Program-made: the position numbers and the translations under genes
Assembly: GCF_001676615.1 (NCBI RefSeq)
Contig: NZ_LYXZ01000029.1
Coordinates: 1-64,000, forward strand
DNA length: 64,000 bases
Origin: Labrys sp. WJW
GTDB taxonomy: Bacteria > Pseudomonadota > Alphaproteobacteria > Rhizobiales > Labraceae
Reading direction: 5' to 3'
In this document: positions 24,774 through 32,673 of the stretch, in pieces
How positions within the stretch are numbered: position 1 is the stretch's first letter
Layout: every line of letters starts with the position of its first letter
The notes under the pieces: model-generated
Told to the model about the DNA's origin: nothing
The model's database searches: none
The model's input: the letters and a program-made list of their open reading frames with translations, nothing else

Positions 24774-26588
24774 TCAGGCAGCCTGGCCGGGATGGCTTTC
24801 CACGGGGTGCAGCAGGTCGCGGATCATGCCGCGCGCAATTTCCTCTTCGCCCATCAGGATCACGTCGGCCCCGAGCCCCTTGAGATAGTCGACGGCCTCT
24901 TCGCTGTGCGCCCGGGCGAGAATGCGGATGGACGGATTGAGCTTGCGGGCCTGTTCCACCAGGTGACCGGCTTCGAAGGCGTCGGGAATGGCGACGACCA
25001 GCCATTTCGCGCCGGCCAGATTCTGCAGTTCCAGAGTCTCGTAGTCGCCGGCCGGCCCGGAATAGACCTCGATGCCCGCGGCTTTGAGCTTCTCGACCTC
25101 GTTCTGCGATTCTTCGATCGCCACCAACGGTATACCGGCCTCATGCAGGGCCTTGGCTACCCGGCTGCCGACGCGACCATGGCCGACCAGGATGGCGTGC
25201 TGGCTGAGCTTGGTCGGCTGGACCACCTCGATGTCGTCGTCCTCAGGCGGGGGGGCGGAAGCAGTCACGGCTTCCGCCACGGGTGCGCCCGGCTCGGTCT
25301 CGGGCTGAGACGGCGCCTCGGGCTCGGCATCCGGTTTGGTCTCGGGTTTGGCCGCAGCCGGCTGGCGTTCGGGGCGCAAGACGAAACGATCCAGCGCCAT
25401 GAACAGGATCGGATTGATCACGATGGAGATGAGCGCGCCCGCCACCACCAGATCGCGCGCCGTGCCGGGGATGATCTGCAGCTTGACGCCGAGCACCGCC
25501 AGGATGAAGGAGAATTCGCCGATCTGGGCCAGGCTCGCCGAGATGGTCAGCGCCACGCCCTTGGAGTAGCCGAAGCCGCGCACGATCAGGAAGGCCGCGA
25601 TCGACTTGCCGACGACGATGATCAGGAAGGTGGCAAGCACGGCCAACGGGTGCTGGAGCAGGATCGCCGGGTTGAACAGCATGCCCACCGAGACGAAGAA
25701 CAGCACCGCGAAGGCATCGCGCAGCGGCAGCGTCTCGTTGGCGGCCTGCTTGCTGAGCGGGGACTCGGCCAGCACCATGCCGGCGAAGAAGGCCCCCAGC
25801 GCGAAGGAGACGCCGAAGAGCACGGCGGCGCCATAGGCGACCCCCAGTGAAATCGCCAGCACGGCCAGGCGAAAGAGTTCGCGCGAGCCGGTATGGGCGA
25901 CGAAATGCAGGACCCAGGGGATGACCTTGCGCCCGACCACCAGCATCAGCGCCACGAAGGCGGCGACCTTGATGGCGGTGACCATCAGGGTGGCGGCGAT
26001 CGAATTGAGGCCGAGATTGGCGGCAAGGCCGGAGGGCGCCACCTCGCCCGGCGCATGGCCACCGAGAAGGCCGGCCAGCGGGGGAATCAGCACCAGGGTG
26101 ATCACCATCACCAAATCTTCGACGATCAGCCAGCCGACGGCGATGCGCCCGCGTTCGGTCTCGATCAGCTTGCGCTCCTGCATGGCGCGCAGCAGCACCA
26201 CGGTACTGGCGACCGAGAGGGCGAGGCCGAAGACCAGGCCCGTGCCGAGCCCCCAGCCCATGATCCAGGCAAAGCCCATGCCGAGCAGCGTCGCCACCGC
26301 GATCTGGCCCAGCGCCCCGGGGATGGCGATGGCGCGGACGGAAAGCAGGTCCTTCAGGGAAAAATGCAGGCCGACACCGAACATCAGCAGGATGACGCCG
26401 AGTTCGGCCAGCTCGCTGGCCAGATTCTGGTCCGCCACGAAACCGGGCGTGAAGGGGCCGATCACCACACCGCCGAGCAGATAGGCCACGATCGGCGACA
26501 GCCGCAATCGCTGCGCGACGAGCGCGAAGATGAATGCCAGTCCCAAGCCCGCCACGATCGTTGCAATCAACGGTGTCTCGTGCGGCAT
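24774..26588 (-). CDS. CPA2 family cation/proton antiporter with RCK domain (KefB/YbaL-like)
   Basis: 604 residues from ATG 26588, set by GGGAGG 4 nt upstream. About twelve membrane helices occupy residues 1-390, with LLGGVVIGPFTPGF and the ALSVASTVVLLRAMQERK and LGAFFAGMVLAESPL blocks of Kef-type exchangers. An acidic, Pro/Glu-rich linker (about 395-455) leads to a C-terminal RCK/TrkA-N domain (from about 460, ILVGHGRVGSRVAKAL), which binds nucleotide and gates the pore. It probably exchanges K+ or Na+ for protons. No KefF/KefG-type ancillary gene is adjacent. Confidence 0.88.
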   Translation of the reverse strand: MPHETPLIATIVAGLGLAFIFALVAQRLRLSPIVAYLLGGVVIGPFTPGFVADQNLASELAELGVILLMFGVGLHFSLKDLLSVRAIAIPGALGQIAVATLLGMGFAWIMGWGLGTGLVFGLALSVASTVVLLRAMQERKLIETERGRIAVGWLIVEDLVMVITLVLIPPLAGLLGGHAPGEVAPSGLAANLGLNSIAATLMVTAIKVAAFVALMLVVGRKVIPWVLHFVAHTGSRELFRLAVLAISLGVAYGAAVLFGVSFALGAFFAGMVLAESPLSKQAANETLPLRDAFAVLFFVSVGMLFNPAILLQHPLAVLATFLIIVVGKSIAAFLIVRGFGYSKGVALTISASLAQIGEFSFILAVLGVKLQIIPGTARDLVVAGALISIVINPILFMALDRFVLRPERQPAAAKPETKPDAEPEAPSQPETEPGAPVAEAVTASAPPPEDDDIEVVQPTKLSQHAILVGHGRVGSRVAKALHEAGIPLVAIEESQNEVEKLKAAGIEVYSGPAGDYETLELQNLAGAKWLVVAIPDAFEAGHLVEQARKLNPSIRILARAHSEEAVDYLKGLGADVILMGEEEIARGMIRDLLHPVESHPGQAA

Positions 26589-26710
26589 GGAACCTCCCTT
26601 CGCGGTCGTAACAAGCGGTCGGCGTGCTAACAGCACCCGAGGCGTCCTTCAGAAAAGCCGATCGACTTTTCGTTGAAGAAAACGCGTTAAAACAAAGAAT
26701 TAGGGAAATA

Positions 26711-26734
26711 GGTGCGTTTTGGAGAAAACGCACC
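26711..26734. promoter_or_regulatory. Perfect hairpin between HNH gene and antiporter gene
   Basis: GGTGCGTTTT-GGAG-AAAACGCACC, a perfect 10-bp stem. No T-run follows on the minus strand, so it is not a classical terminator. It stands about 120 bp upstream of the antiporter ATG and could be a terminator of the HNH gene or an operator. The remaining sequence of 26589-26896 shows nothing else. Confidence 0.5.
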
Positions 26735-26896
26735 TCGCCCCAGATCTGTCTGATGATTGCCTTGCGGCCGCTTCACCATAGGAGAATTCCATAGTGAGCG
26801 CTCGTTAACAATCGGAAAGGTCGCCATCAAATCGCGCCGAAAGCGTGGAACGAAGCTGTCGCGACGCGCAAAGCATGCCCCGGCGCATGAAGCCGA

Positions 26897-27481
26897 TCAA
26901 GGCTCCAGTTCGGTATCCCAATAGAGATAGTCGAGCCAGCTTTCATGCAGATAGTTCGGCGGGAAATGCCGGCCGTTCTGGTGCAGGTCGCTGAGGGAAG
27001 GGGCGTAGGGCTTCTGGTTGGGATGCATGCCGGCCTCGGCGGGCATGGCGCCGCCCTTTTTCAGATTGCAGGGCGAGCAGGCGGCGACGACGTTTTCCCA
27101 GGTGGTCTGTCCGCCCCGGGAGCGGGGAATGACGTGGTCGAAGGTCAGATCCGAGCGCGTTCCGCAATATTGGCAGGTGAAACAGTCGCGCAGGAAGACG
27201 TTGAAGCGGGTGAAGGCGGGGTTTCGACTGGGTTTGACGTAGGTCTTGAGACACACCACCGAGGGTAATCGGAACTCGAAGGTGGGACTTCGCACCACCT
27301 TGTCATATTCGGAGATGATGTTGACCCTGTCGAGGAAGACCGCTTTCACCGTATCCTGCCAGGACCATAGCGACAGCGGATAATAAGACAGCGGCCGGTA
27401 ATCGGCATTCAGCACGAGGGCGGGGCACGCCTCGGGCGAGACCGGCGGATGAAACACAGCAGGCGAAACATGCGCTGTCAC
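26897..27481 (-). CDS. HNH endonuclease domain protein
   Basis: 194 residues. A zinc-ribbon HNH module fills residues 100-145: Cys103-x2-Cys106, the DHVIPRSRGG histidine (His116), the Asn130 of WEN, and Cys135-x2-Cys138 followed by Asn139. The first 95 residues (ALVLNADYRPLSYYPLSLWSWQDTVKAVFLDRVNI) are conserved in the widespread alphaproteobacterial single-copy HNH family. No restriction-modification, phage or toxin gene is close, so this is probably a chromosomal housekeeping nuclease of unsettled role. Confidence 0.8.
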   Translation of the reverse strand: MTAHVSPAVFHPPVSPEACPALVLNADYRPLSYYPLSLWSWQDTVKAVFLDRVNIISEYDKVVRSPTFEFRLPSVVCLKTYVKPSRNPAFTRFNVFLRDCFTCQYCGTRSDLTFDHVIPRSRGGQTTWENVVAACSPCNLKKGGAMPAEAGMHPNQKPYAPSLSDLHQNGRHFPPNYLHESWLDYLYWDTELEP

Positions 27482-27609
27482 GAAGCGCTCCCGTCACCAT
27501 CAGTCCAGCCGAAAAGGCCGATTCGGCTGTTCGTCCAACACAATGTAGGATTAACGTGTCGGTCTTGTGAAGGGGGTAGGTCCGTCGGCCGGCCCCACAT
27601 GCTGTCGCA

Positions 27610-28152
27610 TCATCCCCGTAACTGGTGCGAGAGCCAGGCTAGCGTACGGTCGGGGATGCCGAGTTCGTCGAGATGGTCGTGGGTGGCCAGCACATAGTCG
27701 GGATTGGCGCCCGAAAGCCCGACGCCGCCGCGCACCACCTCCAGAAGCTGGCGATCCGGCAGCTTGCCGCAATATTGTTGATGCGCCCGGTCGGCCCGGT
27801 AGGCCAGCGCCCGGACATGGCGGCCATCCTCGAGCCGGGCCTCGTGCAGGATCTCGATATAGACGCTGGTGGCCTGCTCGCGCCGGCGCAGATAGTCCAC
27901 CGTCGCGTCCCAATTTTCGGAGGCGACGCGGAAGGCAACGCCCCGGCAGGAGCCGCCCCGGTCGAGGCCGAGCACCAGGCCGGGCTTTTCGGGCGTGCCG
28001 CGATGGACATGCGACCAGATGCACAAGGCCCGGTGCAGGCCGCGAATCAGCGCGTTCTGCCGTTCCTCATAGGCAAAGCCGGGATTCCACATCAGGGATC
28101 CGTAGCCGAAAACCCAATTGGCTTCAGGGGCGGGCAGAACGGGCTGGTTCAC
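27610..28152 (-). CDS. ChaC-type gamma-glutamylcyclotransferase
   Basis: 180 residues from GTG 28152, which overlaps the stop of the upstream hutG-like gene by 4 nt (GTGA); translational coupling explains the start. The glycine loop FGYGSLMWNPGF (16-27) binds gamma-glutamyl substrates, and a conserved central Glu follows (FRVASENWDATVDYLRRREQ). The C-terminal GLSGANPDYVLATHDHLDELGIPD is typical of ChaC proteins, which cleave glutathione to 5-oxoproline and Cys-Gly. Its operon partner also acts on a glutamyl compound. Confidence 0.85.
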   Translation of the reverse strand: MNQPVLPAPEANWVFGYGSLMWNPGFAYEERQNALIRGLHRALCIWSHVHRGTPEKPGLVLGLDRGGSCRGVAFRVASENWDATVDYLRRREQATSVYIEILHEARLEDGRHVRALAYRADRAHQQYCGKLPDRQLLEVVRGGVGLSGANPDYVLATHDHLDELGIPDRTLAWLSHQLRG

Positions 28153-29114
28153 TCGGCGGCCAGGTGGAATGCATCGAGATAGTGGAAGGGCAGGCCAGCG
28201 AGCGTGTCGCGCAGCACGGTGAGGTCCTGCTTCAGGCGGTCGAAGGCCGGCAGCAGGGAGAAGTTCTGTTCGTTCATATAGATCGAGCGGTTGATCTCGA
28301 TCTGGATGACATGGAAGCCGGCACCGGGATTGCCATAGTGCTCGGTGATATATCCCCCTGCATAGGGCTTGTTGCGCGCGACCGAATAGCCGAGATTGCG
28401 CAGCGCCTCGTCGGCGCAATCCATGATCAGATGCGAGCAACTGGTGCCGTAACGGTCGCCCAGCACGATGTCGGCCCGAGGCCTGTCCTCGCGTGCCAGG
28501 CCGCAGGACGGCATGGAATGGCAGTCGACCAGCAGCGCCACGCCGAATTCGCGGTGGATCTGGCCGAGCAGGCGGCGCAGCGTGCGGTGATAGGGCTTGT
28601 AGAGCTCCTCGATCCGGCGCAACGCTTCGTCCACCGGCAGGCGGTGGGCATAGATTTCCTGGTTCTCGCTGACCACCCGCGCCAGCGTGCCCAGGCCGCC
28701 GGCCACCCGCAGGGAGCGGGTATTGGCATAGTTCGGCAGCCTGCCGTCGAACATGCGCGGGTCGAGCTCGTAGGGCTCACGGTTGACGTCCAGAAAGGCG
28801 CGGGGAAAGCGCGCGCTCATCACTGCCGAGCCGGTGGCAGCGATATCGGCGAGCAGGAGGTCGACGAAGGCATCTTCGGAACGGCGCAGCGAAAGCGGGT
28901 CGAGGCGGGACGCCTCCAGGAAGGAGCGCGGATAGACCCGGCCGGAATGAGGCGAGTTGAACAGAAGGGGCGCCGAATAGGCCGCCGGCTCGACCACGTC
29001 GAAGGGAGGGCTGAGCTCGATTTCCATGCCGTCCACGGACTCCAGCGGCGGGTTGCTTTCACCTTCGCGACGCGTCCCCGAGGGGAGAGCGGCCAAGCCA
29101 GGCGATACCGACAT
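28149..29114 (-). CDS. N-formylglutamate amidohydrolase family protein
   Basis: 321 residues from ATG 29114; ATG 29027 (292 residues, starting just before the conserved domain) is an equally good start. The family blocks LLFNSPHSGRVYP, DAFVDLL, RAFLDVNREPYELDPRMF, LVDCHSMPS (metal ligands) and HVIQIEINRSIYM are intact. FGases hydrolyse N-formyl-L-glutamate, the last step of one histidine degradation branch, but no other hut gene is near. Adjacent to cpdR in divergent arrangement, a neighbourhood familiar from Rhizobiales. Confidence 0.85.
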   Translation of the reverse strand: MSVSPGLAALPSGTRREGESNPPLESVDGMEIELSPPFDVVEPAAYSAPLLFNSPHSGRVYPRSFLEASRLDPLSLRRSEDAFVDLLLADIAATGSAVMSARFPRAFLDVNREPYELDPRMFDGRLPNYANTRSLRVAGGLGTLARVVSENQEIYAHRLPVDEALRRIEELYKPYHRTLRRLLGQIHREFGVALLVDCHSMPSCGLAREDRPRADIVLGDRYGTSCSHLIMDCADEALRNLGYSVARNKPYAGGYITEHYGNPGAGFHVIQIEINRSIYMNEQNFSLLPAFDRLKQDLTVLRDTLAGLPFHYLDAFHLAAE

Positions 29115-29229
29115 ATCTCGACAAAATCATGCGCAGGCAAGCATCACAAGCCCCACTGCATGATTTTCTCCATCGCGGACACAAGCAACCCTGGCAGCAT
29201 CACGAATTCGGGATTAACTCTATTGCGAT

Positions 29230-29246
29230 GTAAACGGGGCGTTTAC
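29230..29246. promoter_or_regulatory. Inverted repeat upstream of cpdR
   Basis: GTAAACG-GGG-CGTTTAC, a perfect 7-3-7 inverted repeat 62 bp before the cpdR ATG. It is placed like an operator. It does not fit the CtrA box (TTAA-N7-TTAA). Confidence 0.5.
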
Positions 29247-29308
29247 CCTGACGACGGTTTATAGAGTTCGAACAAGCTCCGGCCCTGCCGGGGATTCGGG
29301 ACGCCATC

Positions 29309-29671
29309 ATGAACAAGATTCTCCTTGCCGAAGACGACAATGATATGCGCCGCTTTCTGGTGCGCGCCCTGCAGAATGCCGGACACGAGGTGATGTCCTA
29401 TGACAACGGCCTGTCGGCCTATCACCGGCTGCGGGAAGAACCATTCGAATTGCTGCTCACCGACATCGTCATGCCGGAAATGGACGGGATCGAGCTAGCC
29501 CGCCGGGCCACCGAGCTCGATCCCGACATCAAGGTGATGTTCATCACCGGTTTTGCGGCCGTGGCGCTCAATCCCGATTCGCAGGCGCCGCGCGACGCCA
29601 AGGTGCTGTCCAAGCCCTTCCATCTCAAGGATCTGGTCAACGAAGTCGACAAGCTTTTGAAGGCCGCCTGA
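29309..29671 (+). CDS. cpdR: Cell-cycle response regulator CpdR
   Basis: 120 residues, a receiver domain only. The acidic pocket is Asp9/Asp10, the phospho-acceptor Asp52 (LLLTDIVMPEMDG), the switch Thr80 and Lys102. The sequence NKILLAEDDNDMRRFLVRAL and FITGFAAVALNPDSQAP is nearly identical to CpdR of Caulobacter, Brucella and Sinorhizobium. Unphosphorylated CpdR is the adaptor that brings ClpXP to the cell pole and primes substrate degradation; CckA-ChpT phosphorylation turns it off. Start ATG 29309 has weak upstream purines, as often in this gene. Confidence 0.93.
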   Translation: MNKILLAEDDNDMRRFLVRALQNAGHEVMSYDNGLSAYHRLREEPFELLLTDIVMPEMDGIELARRATELDPDIKVMFITGFAAVALNPDSQAPRDAKVLSKPFHLKDLVNEVDKLLKAA

Positions 29672-29749
29672 ACTTTCCTCAAAAATAGCGGGACGAATGG
29701 CTTGCATGGCCTGATTCAACCTGCTATCAGGCCGGCCTCCGCAAGCGAT

Positions 29750-29824
<75 letters not shown>

Positions 29825-30109
29825 TCGCTTCCTCGAACGACGAAAAGACCCAGGGCATCGCAAGCGCGGTGCCTTTTGTGTTTCCGGGACCCTCGCTGCT
29901 TTGGTGTGCCTTCGCGTCTCGCGCAGGGCTTCGGCCTTCGTATGTTGGCCCGCGCATCCATGCGCCTCTCTGGTATCTGCCGGTCGTTATTCCCTTCATG
30001 CCCGTGGGTACGAGTATCCGATGTTCGACACGAACAGCTCCGGAGGCATGGTGATCGAGCAGCCGGAATGCTCAGAGGGAACGGCCGATTCTTCAGGCTG
30101 AAAAATCGG

Positions 30110-30125
30110 AAGACATGTATGTCTT
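30110..30125. promoter_or_regulatory. Palindrome upstream of porin, site 1
   Basis: AAGACAT-GT-ATGTCTT, perfect 7-2-7, 186 bp before the porin ATG, in AT-rich DNA. Candidate regulator site; family unknown. Confidence 0.45.
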
Positions 30126-30188
30126 GAATAAATTCTACGATTTATTTCAGTTCTTATTTGAGAGAATTGAATTTAGTTGTAAATTTAG

Positions 30189-30204
30189 TACGATTGAAAT
30201 CGTA
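30189..30204. promoter_or_regulatory. Palindrome upstream of porin, site 2
   Basis: TACGATT-GA-AATCGTA, perfect 7-2-7, 106 bp before the porin ATG. It has the same geometry as site 1 but a different sequence, and lies 79 bp (about 7.5 helical turns) downstream of it. Confidence 0.45.
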
Positions 30205-30310
30205 TGTTCGGTTGTTTGAATATGGAAGAACTGTTGCCTTAAAATCACATACTTGCAGGAGGTGACGTGGTAGGAAAGTTTGTCATTCGGTAGGGCCTGG
30301 ATTTGGGGAA

Positions 30311-31057
30311 ATGAAGGTACGGATTTCGGTAGCCGCCTTTTTGCTTGCCACGGCCGGTGCTTCGGCTGCCGATCTGGCCCCTGCTGCAGTCGAACCCGTT
30401 GTTCCTGCAGTCGCCTACAACTGGACGGGCTTCTATGCCGGTATCAATGGTGGCTATGCCTTCGGATCCAGCCGCGATGTGACGATGTCGGAGCTGTTTC
30501 CGGCCACTGGCTCCTTCGTGGACAGCTATGGCAGCCTTTCGTCCAAGGGGGGCTTCGGCGGCGTGCAGGCTGGCTATAACCGGCAGGCGGGCAATTTTGT
30601 TTTCGGCCTGGAAGGCGATATCCAGGGCGGCGACATCAGCGACAAGACCGGGCGTATCGGCACCGCCACGGGTTACTTCCTGAGCACGAAGAGCCAGGTC
30701 AACTGGTTCGGCACGGTTCGTCCGCGAATCGGCTACGCCTTTGACAATATCCTGATATATGCGACCGGCGGTCTGGCCGTCGGTGGGGTCAAATACACCC
30801 AGAACTATGTCAACGGCGATTTCCTCGCTCATCCTCGTACCAGCAGGACCAGAGTTGGTTTCGCGGTCGGCGGCGGCGCGGAGTACGCTCTCAGCGAGCA
30901 TTGGACCGCCAGGCTTGAATATCAATATATCGATCTTGGTCGGTCGAAAATCAGCGCGACAGAAATCAATGGTGGCGAGCCGACCGATTACACCATCCAC
31001 ACGAGGCTGCGCACGGGTTTCCATACCGTTCGTCTGGGCGCGAACTACAAGTTCTGA
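30311..31057 (+). CDS. Outer membrane beta-barrel protein (Omp25/RopB-like)
   Basis: 248 residues with signal peptide MKVRISVAAFLLATAGASA. The mature N-terminus ADLAP...YNWTGFYAGINGGYAFG is the hallmark of the Rhizobiales Omp25/Omp31/RopB group of eight-stranded barrels. Alternating strands continue (NFVFGLEGDIQGGD, SQVNWFGTVRPRIGYAFDNILIYATGGLAVG, WTARLEYQYIDLG), ending in VRLGANYKF with the C-terminal Phe for Bam assembly. A terminator-like hairpin follows 143 bp downstream. Confidence 0.9.
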   Translation: MKVRISVAAFLLATAGASAADLAPAAVEPVVPAVAYNWTGFYAGINGGYAFGSSRDVTMSELFPATGSFVDSYGSLSSKGGFGGVQAGYNRQAGNFVFGLEGDIQGGDISDKTGRIGTATGYFLSTKSQVNWFGTVRPRIGYAFDNILIYATGGLAVGGVKYTQNYVNGDFLAHPRTSRTRVGFAVGGGAEYALSEHWTARLEYQYIDLGRSKISATEINGGEPTDYTIHTRLRTGFHTVRLGANYKF

Positions 31058-31199
31058 TCATTCGATCGTGGAAAGCGCAGGGCTCGCGGCAAAGGCCGGG
31101 CAACGCGTCACGGCGAATTCACACCAAGTCGCCAATTATACATCCGCGGCTGATCATGACTCCGGAAGGGACCGGCCGCCAGAGATCCCCGAGCGACAT

Positions 31200-31224
31200 A
31201 ACCCCGCCGACGAGGCGGGGTTTT
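31200..31224 (+). terminator. Rho-independent terminator downstream of porin gene
   Basis: AACCCCGCC-GACGA-GGCGGGGTT followed by TT. A strong 9-bp stem, 143 bp after the porin stop. The rest of the 31058-31456 gap shows no gene. Confidence 0.75.
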
Positions 31225-31456
31225 CCTTGCGCTCAGAGTGCAGGTCGTCGCCAGAAAACACTTGCGCCCGCCATTGCCAATGTTGCAGCTTGGCACGCGT
31301 GATCATTCATGCCCGGTCTTTGGTACGATGACTGTTCATAGCCGGCAAAGACGGGTGCTGTCCGTGATTTAACCGAACCACCTACTGACAGGGTGCCCAT
31401 TATTGCTTGGCCGCTGTCCCGGGGTGGTCGTTTTGTGTTCCGATGGGGAGGGATAC

Positions 31457-31960
31457 ATGGGCGCGGATCTGTTTGCGAAGACTCTCGCGGGGACGCGACA
31501 AGGGTGGTCCGTGCGGATGGGCCTTCTCGTCAGCTGCGCCGCTTTGCTGGCCGGCTGCGGCACCTCCTCGGCACCGACGCCGGTGGTGGCGACCCCGACG
31601 GTTGCGGTGACCTCCGAAGAACTCGTCGGCAAATGGGGCCTGGCCTCCTATCGCGAAGAAACCGACAAGGTCCGCACCGAGGCCGCCGCCAAGGCGGCTT
31701 GCACCAATCCCTATGTAATCGGCAAGGGCGCCCAGGGCGGGGTGACCATGCATCTGGCCGATCAGGCGACGCCGCAGGAAGTCTATCTCAAGACCGCCTC
31801 CGATGGCGGCGTCTATATCGGGCCGCAGGGCAAGCCCGGCGAGCGGGCGGACCGTCAGATCCTGTCCTATGACAAGGGCGTGATGGTGACGCGCTGGGTG
31901 GATCCCGGCGTTGCCAAGCGCTACGGCACGATGATGTTCGTGCGCTGCGCCGTGGCATGA
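31457..31960 (+). CDS. Lipoprotein, AprI/Inh-like or unassigned
   Basis: 167 residues from ATG 31457, decided by GGGGAGGG 5 nt upstream. The long signal peptide ends in a lipobox (SCAALLAGC, Cys31), so it is membrane-anchored. The mature part begins with a low-complexity TPTPVVATPTVAVT linker; TSEELVGKWGLASYREETDK resembles the first strand of a small beta-barrel as in lipocalin-like or protease-inhibitor-like lipoproteins, but I do not recognise the family with certainty. It is 13 bp before the L,D-transpeptidase gene, so a joint envelope role is likely. Confidence 0.75.
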   Translation: MGADLFAKTLAGTRQGWSVRMGLLVSCAALLAGCGTSSAPTPVVATPTVAVTSEELVGKWGLASYREETDKVRTEAAAKAACTNPYVIGKGAQGGVTMHLADQATPQEVYLKTASDGGVYIGPQGKPGERADRQILSYDKGVMVTRWVDPGVAKRYGTMMFVRCAVA

Positions 31961-31973
31961 CAGGGGGGCTTCC

Positions 31974-32597
31974 ATGACGAGGCGTTCCTGGATCACCCCG
32001 CTCGCTGTCGGCTGCGTCGCAGTTGCCCTGGGATTGGCCGGCCTGCTGGCGCAGGCTTCGGCACAGCCACGTCCTCTCGATCCCAGCAAGGATCTGGAAA
32101 AGCCTGGCTTCGTGCCGGATGCCGCGGAGGAGCAGCTCCTGCCCGAATACCGGCCGCAACCGGTCTATTACCGCTCCAACGAGCCGCCCGGCACCATCGT
32201 GATCCAGACCGAGGAACGCTTCCTCTATCTCATCCAGGACAACAAGACCGCCATGCGCTATGGCATCGGCGTCGGGCGCGAGGGCTTCCAGTGGTCGGGC
32301 CTGTTGAAGATCTCGCGCAAGCAGGAATGGCCCGATTGGCGACCGCCACCGGAGATGATCAAGCGCCAGCCCTATCTGCCGCGCTTCATGGCGGGCGGCC
32401 CTGGCAATCCGATGGGGGCCCGTGCCCTCTATCTCGGCAGCACCAGCTACCGCATCCATGGCACCAACCAACCCGAGACCATCGGCTATGCCGTGTCCTC
32501 GGGGTGTATCCGCTTGGTCAATCCGGACGTGATCAATCTCTATGACCGCGTTCCCGTCGGCACCCGCGTGGTGGTACGCCAGGCACCCAAGCTCTAG
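31974..32597 (+). CDS. L,D-transpeptidase (YkuD domain)
   Basis: 207 residues with an export signal (residues 1-30, LAVGCVAVALGLAGLLAQASA). The YkuD motif is complete: IHGTN (His162) and AVSSGCIRL (Cys178 nucleophile). Such enzymes form 3-3 cross-links in peptidoglycan or attach proteins to it. The sequence ERFLYLIQDNKTAMRYGIGVGREGFQWSG is shared closely with the second L,D-transpeptidase at 47541. Co-directional with the preceding lipoprotein gene. Confidence 0.9.
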   Translation: MTRRSWITPLAVGCVAVALGLAGLLAQASAQPRPLDPSKDLEKPGFVPDAAEEQLLPEYRPQPVYYRSNEPPGTIVIQTEERFLYLIQDNKTAMRYGIGVGREGFQWSGLLKISRKQEWPDWRPPPEMIKRQPYLPRFMAGGPGNPMGARALYLGSTSYRIHGTNQPETIGYAVSSGCIRLVNPDVINLYDRVPVGTRVVVRQAPKL

Positions 32598-32610
32598 TCG
32601 AGATCAACCC

Positions 32611-32631
32611 GCCTCGCCCGTTCGGCGAGGC
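32611..32631 (+). terminator. Terminator-like hairpin after the L,D-transpeptidase gene
   Basis: GCCTCGCC-CGTTC-GGCGAGGC, a perfect 8-bp stem 13 bp past the stop codon. The following sequence (GCTGTCGTTTGTCC) is only moderately T-rich. Confidence 0.6.
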
Positions 32632-32673
32632 GCTGTCGTTTGTCCATCATCGAGCAAGGCACGGGGGATAGCC

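Larger units (their letters stand above)
29825..30310. other. Gap between tRNA-Val and porin gene, AT-rich in its second half
   Basis: No credible gene. From about 30100 to 30245 the sequence is strongly AT-rich and contains two perfect short palindromes listed separately. The porin promoter must lie here. Confidence 0.6.

Noticed and set aside
24427..24888. A plus-strand frame of 153 codons upstream of ftsI
   Set aside because: It crosses the AT-rich promoter region, a palindromic repeat and the 3-prime end of the antiporter gene; no start signal.
29190..29308. CtrA box before cpdR
   Set aside because: TTAA occurs once near 29214, but there is no second TTAA at 7-bp spacing.
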